Source: Paenibacillus terricola
GTDB taxonomy: Bacteria > Bacillota > Bacilli > Paenibacillales > Paenibacillaceae
DNA length: 64,000 nucleotides
Direction of reading: 5' to 3'
Assembly: GCF_014779765.1 (NCBI RefSeq)
Contig: NZ_JACXZA010000005.1
Coordinates: forward strand, 62,001-126,000
This document shows positions 63,576 through 64,000 of this stretch, one piece after another. Made by a program: the position numbers and the translations under genes. The stretch's first letter is position 1; every line of letters begins with the position of its first letter. The notes beneath the pieces are model-generated. The model ran no database searches, was not told the origin of the DNA, and saw nothing but the letters and a program-made list of their open reading frames with translations.

Positions 63576-64000
63576 TTAAACCTTAGATAGCTCGTCCAGG
63601 AAGGCTGGTCTCTTGCTATGTTCGTTTCTTAGCTTTCCGACGATCTGAGACTGACCTGACGAGTCGAAAACCTTACGATAACGTTTAATCATAGCGCACA
63701 CTTGCTTATATTCTTTACGATTGGTGGATGAACCCGCTGCTTTATAGATATAGTTGCTATAAATTCGTTCCACTTCCTCATTGTAGTCAGCAGACAACCT
63801 TGCAGCATAATTCTCTATTGCGGAAGGATTCGATCTCACATAGGCTAACATTTCGTCCCGATCATCCTTATCAGAGATCAACTTCAGATAGACATCACGT
63901 GTTCGCCAATTTCCGCTCTTCTTCAGTTCGATCAAGATGGCTCGATAGAAGTCCTCTTTATCTCCTTCCGCTAGAGACTCCAGCTCTTGATAGTACGTAT
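63576..64000 (-). CDS. C-terminal part of a larger helical protein (runs off the window)
   Basis: The frame is open from the window edge ('YYQELESLAEGDKEDFYRAI') to the stop at 63576. The helical, charged sequence ending 'KRPAFLDELSKV' is like the C-terminus of SWIM zinc-finger proteins of Bacillota. The SWIM motif itself would be outside, so the name is tentative. No internal start is needed. Confidence 0.6.
   Translation of the reverse strand, partial: TYYQELESLAEGDKEDFYRAILIELKKSGNWRTRDVYLKLISDKDDRDEMLAYVRSNPSAIENYAARLSADYNEEVERIYSNYIYKAAGSSTNRKEYKQVCAMIKRYRKVFDSSGQSQIVGKLRNEHSKRPAFLDELSKV

Noticed and set aside
1-64000. CRISPR array, rRNA or tRNA genes
   Set aside because: No regularly spaced direct repeats and no rRNA or cloverleaf-like sequence were noticed by eye anywhere in the window; a tRNA scan would be needed to exclude tRNAs formally.

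Overview
The window looks like a chromosomal segment of an endospore-forming Bacillota, most likely Paenibacillus or a close relative. The reasons are a complete gerA-type germinant receptor operon, a LiaI/LiaH-like pair next to a two-component system, a CIRCE-controlled htpG, a DUF2536 (YrzA-like) gene, copper-amine-oxidase 'stalk' domain proteins, strong AGGAGG ribosome sites with some GTG/TTG starts, and a moderately GC-rich backbone cut by AT-rich islands. The genus is an inference; no rRNA or tRNA gene is present.

Layout. 0-5.3 kb: speD, then a divergent blaI-blaR1-like pair with two BlaI-type operators, fabZ and a secreted stalk-domain protein. 5.3-12.6 kb (minus): radical SAM protein, secreted zinc metalloprotease, SWIM-SNF2 helicase and P-loop kinase. 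12.6-16.8 kb: germinant receptor operon gerA-gerC-gerB (minus) with a divergent 64-aa membrane protein. 17-27 kb: small spore-coat-like proteins, htpG, an esterase-like phytase-family protein, a NUDIX hydrolase and a 1253-aa GH51 arabinofuranosidase. Two copies of a ~200-bp structured intergenic repeat lie at 17.4 and 26.9 kb. 27-36 kb: enoyl-CoA hydratase, threonine aldolase-like enzyme, solute-binding lipoprotein, DUF3298-like lipoprotein, histidine kinase/response regulator and the divergent membrane protein plus PspA/LiaH pair.

36.1-39.9 kb is an AT-rich patch of decayed polymorphic-toxin material: a frameshifted RHS C-terminus with a ParB-like toxin tip, a likely immunity gene directly behind it, several orphan immunity-like ORFs and fragments, and an intact RNA 2'-phosphotransferase (KptA). 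39.9-46.2 kb is mixed housekeeping (M20 peptidase, PH-domain protein, GNAT, DUF1801, XRE regulator, MBL hydrolase) plus two small ORFs of 46 and 54 codons.

46.5-57.3 kb is the most striking part. It holds a 1990-aa protein that joins a transglutaminase-like domain, a DUF4011 region, a superfamily-1 helicase, a Vsr/PD-(D/E)XK-like nuclease and DUF3320. It also holds a NUDIX hydrolase tightly coupled to a 1052-aa phospholipase-D-like/DEAD helicase/DUF3427 protein. Their architectures resemble nucleic-acid-targeting defence proteins, so this is the best candidate for an undescribed system. 57.4-64 kb: merR-thioredoxin operon, a four-CxxC zinc protein, a heterodimeric ABC exporter with one degenerate ATPase site, a DUF2536 gene and the 3' end of a gene that runs off the window.
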